Source: Victivallales bacterium (GTDB taxonomy: Bacteria; Verrucomicrobiota; Lentisphaeria; Oligosphaerales; Oligosphaeraceae). Taken from it: a DNA stretch of 7,034 bases. Below the pieces are notes generated by a model, which worked only from the letters and a program-made list of their open reading frames with translations, did no database searches and was not told the origin of the DNA. Both the position numbers and the translations under genes were made by a program. Location of the stretch: positions 1 through 7,034 of the forward strand of contig JAFTAC010000332.1 of the NCBI GenBank assembly GCA_017458805.1. Direction: 5' to 3'. Shown piece by piece: positions 6,990 through 7,034 of the stretch. Each line of letters starts with the position of its first letter. Within the stretch, counting starts at the first letter, position 1.

Positions 6990-7009
6990 CGCGGCGCTAA
7001 AGCGCCGCG
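6990..7009. repeat. Perfect 9-bp GC palindrome upstream of the first gene
   Basis: CGCGGCGCT (6990-6998) and AGCGCCGCG (7001-7009) are exact reverse complements around a 2-base AA loop. It lies 26 bases upstream of the ATG of the 960-residue gene. On the minus strand the stem is followed by GTATTCAAT and an A-run, not T, so it is not an intrinsic terminator in that direction; on the plus strand it is followed by CACAGAACAGG, also without a T-run. It could be the 3' hairpin of a gene just beyond the right edge, an operator-like site or a dispersed palindromic repeat. No convincing -35/-10 pair was found in the 71 bases available, so a promoter is not called. Confidence 0.85.
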
Positions 7010-7034
7010 CACAGAACAGGTTAAGTACCGCACA

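Noticed and set aside
6806..7033. 75-codon minus-strand open frame crossing the upstream region
   Set aside because: It overlaps the well-supported signal peptide of the 960-residue gene in another frame, crosses the palindrome and shows no domain.

Overview
The window holds two long minus-strand genes, one after the other. Both encode secreted, multi-domain proteins built around glycoside-hydrolase-like (beta/alpha)8 barrels. Almost all remaining DNA is short and filled with GC-rich palindromic repeats. No RNA gene, CRISPR array, transposase, regulator or transporter can be supported. The style (very large secreted carbohydrate-active proteins with stacked beta-sandwich domains, moderately high GC, small palindromes at gene ends) suggests a free-living or gut member of the Planctomycetota-Verrucomicrobiota-Lentisphaerota group. 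Lentisphaerota/Victivallales-like is my best guess. This is an inference from gene style, not from a marker gene.

Layout, in the direction of transcription (right to left): 7034-6964 is an upstream region with a perfect 9-bp palindrome and a good Shine-Dalgarno sequence. 6963-4081 encodes a 960-residue exported protein: two CBM4/9-like domains, an Ig-like domain, a clan GH-A-like barrel with an I-D-E-P motif, a beta domain, and a rhamnosidase-type sugar-binding sandwich at the C-terminus. 4080-4009 is a 72-bp spacer with a 9-bp hairpin and a 12-bp direct repeat. 4008-100 encodes a 1302-residue exported protein: about 600 residues of N-terminal beta domains, a barrel with the GH42 acid/base-plus-zinc-cysteine signature, a beta-galactosidase trimerisation domain and a C-terminal beta domain. 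101-1 is a tandem array of 38-bp hairpin units that probably continues past the left edge.

The two genes are probably co-transcribed and their products probably act outside the cytoplasm on the same or related glycans. The substrate cannot be read from the sequence. In both proteins the residue before the presumed acid/base Glu is Asp rather than the clan GH-A Asn, and I find no Glu on the strand where the retaining nucleophile is expected. The mechanism may therefore be non-standard, or one or both may not be conventional hydrolases.

The most unusual DNA-level signal is that each gene boundary carries its own short palindromic element with a different stem sequence, and the stop codons of both genes lie inside or at the edge of such an element (GTAGC / GTAAC at the start of the repeat). 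This looks like a family of palindromic extragenic elements that supply the stop codon and a 3' hairpin.
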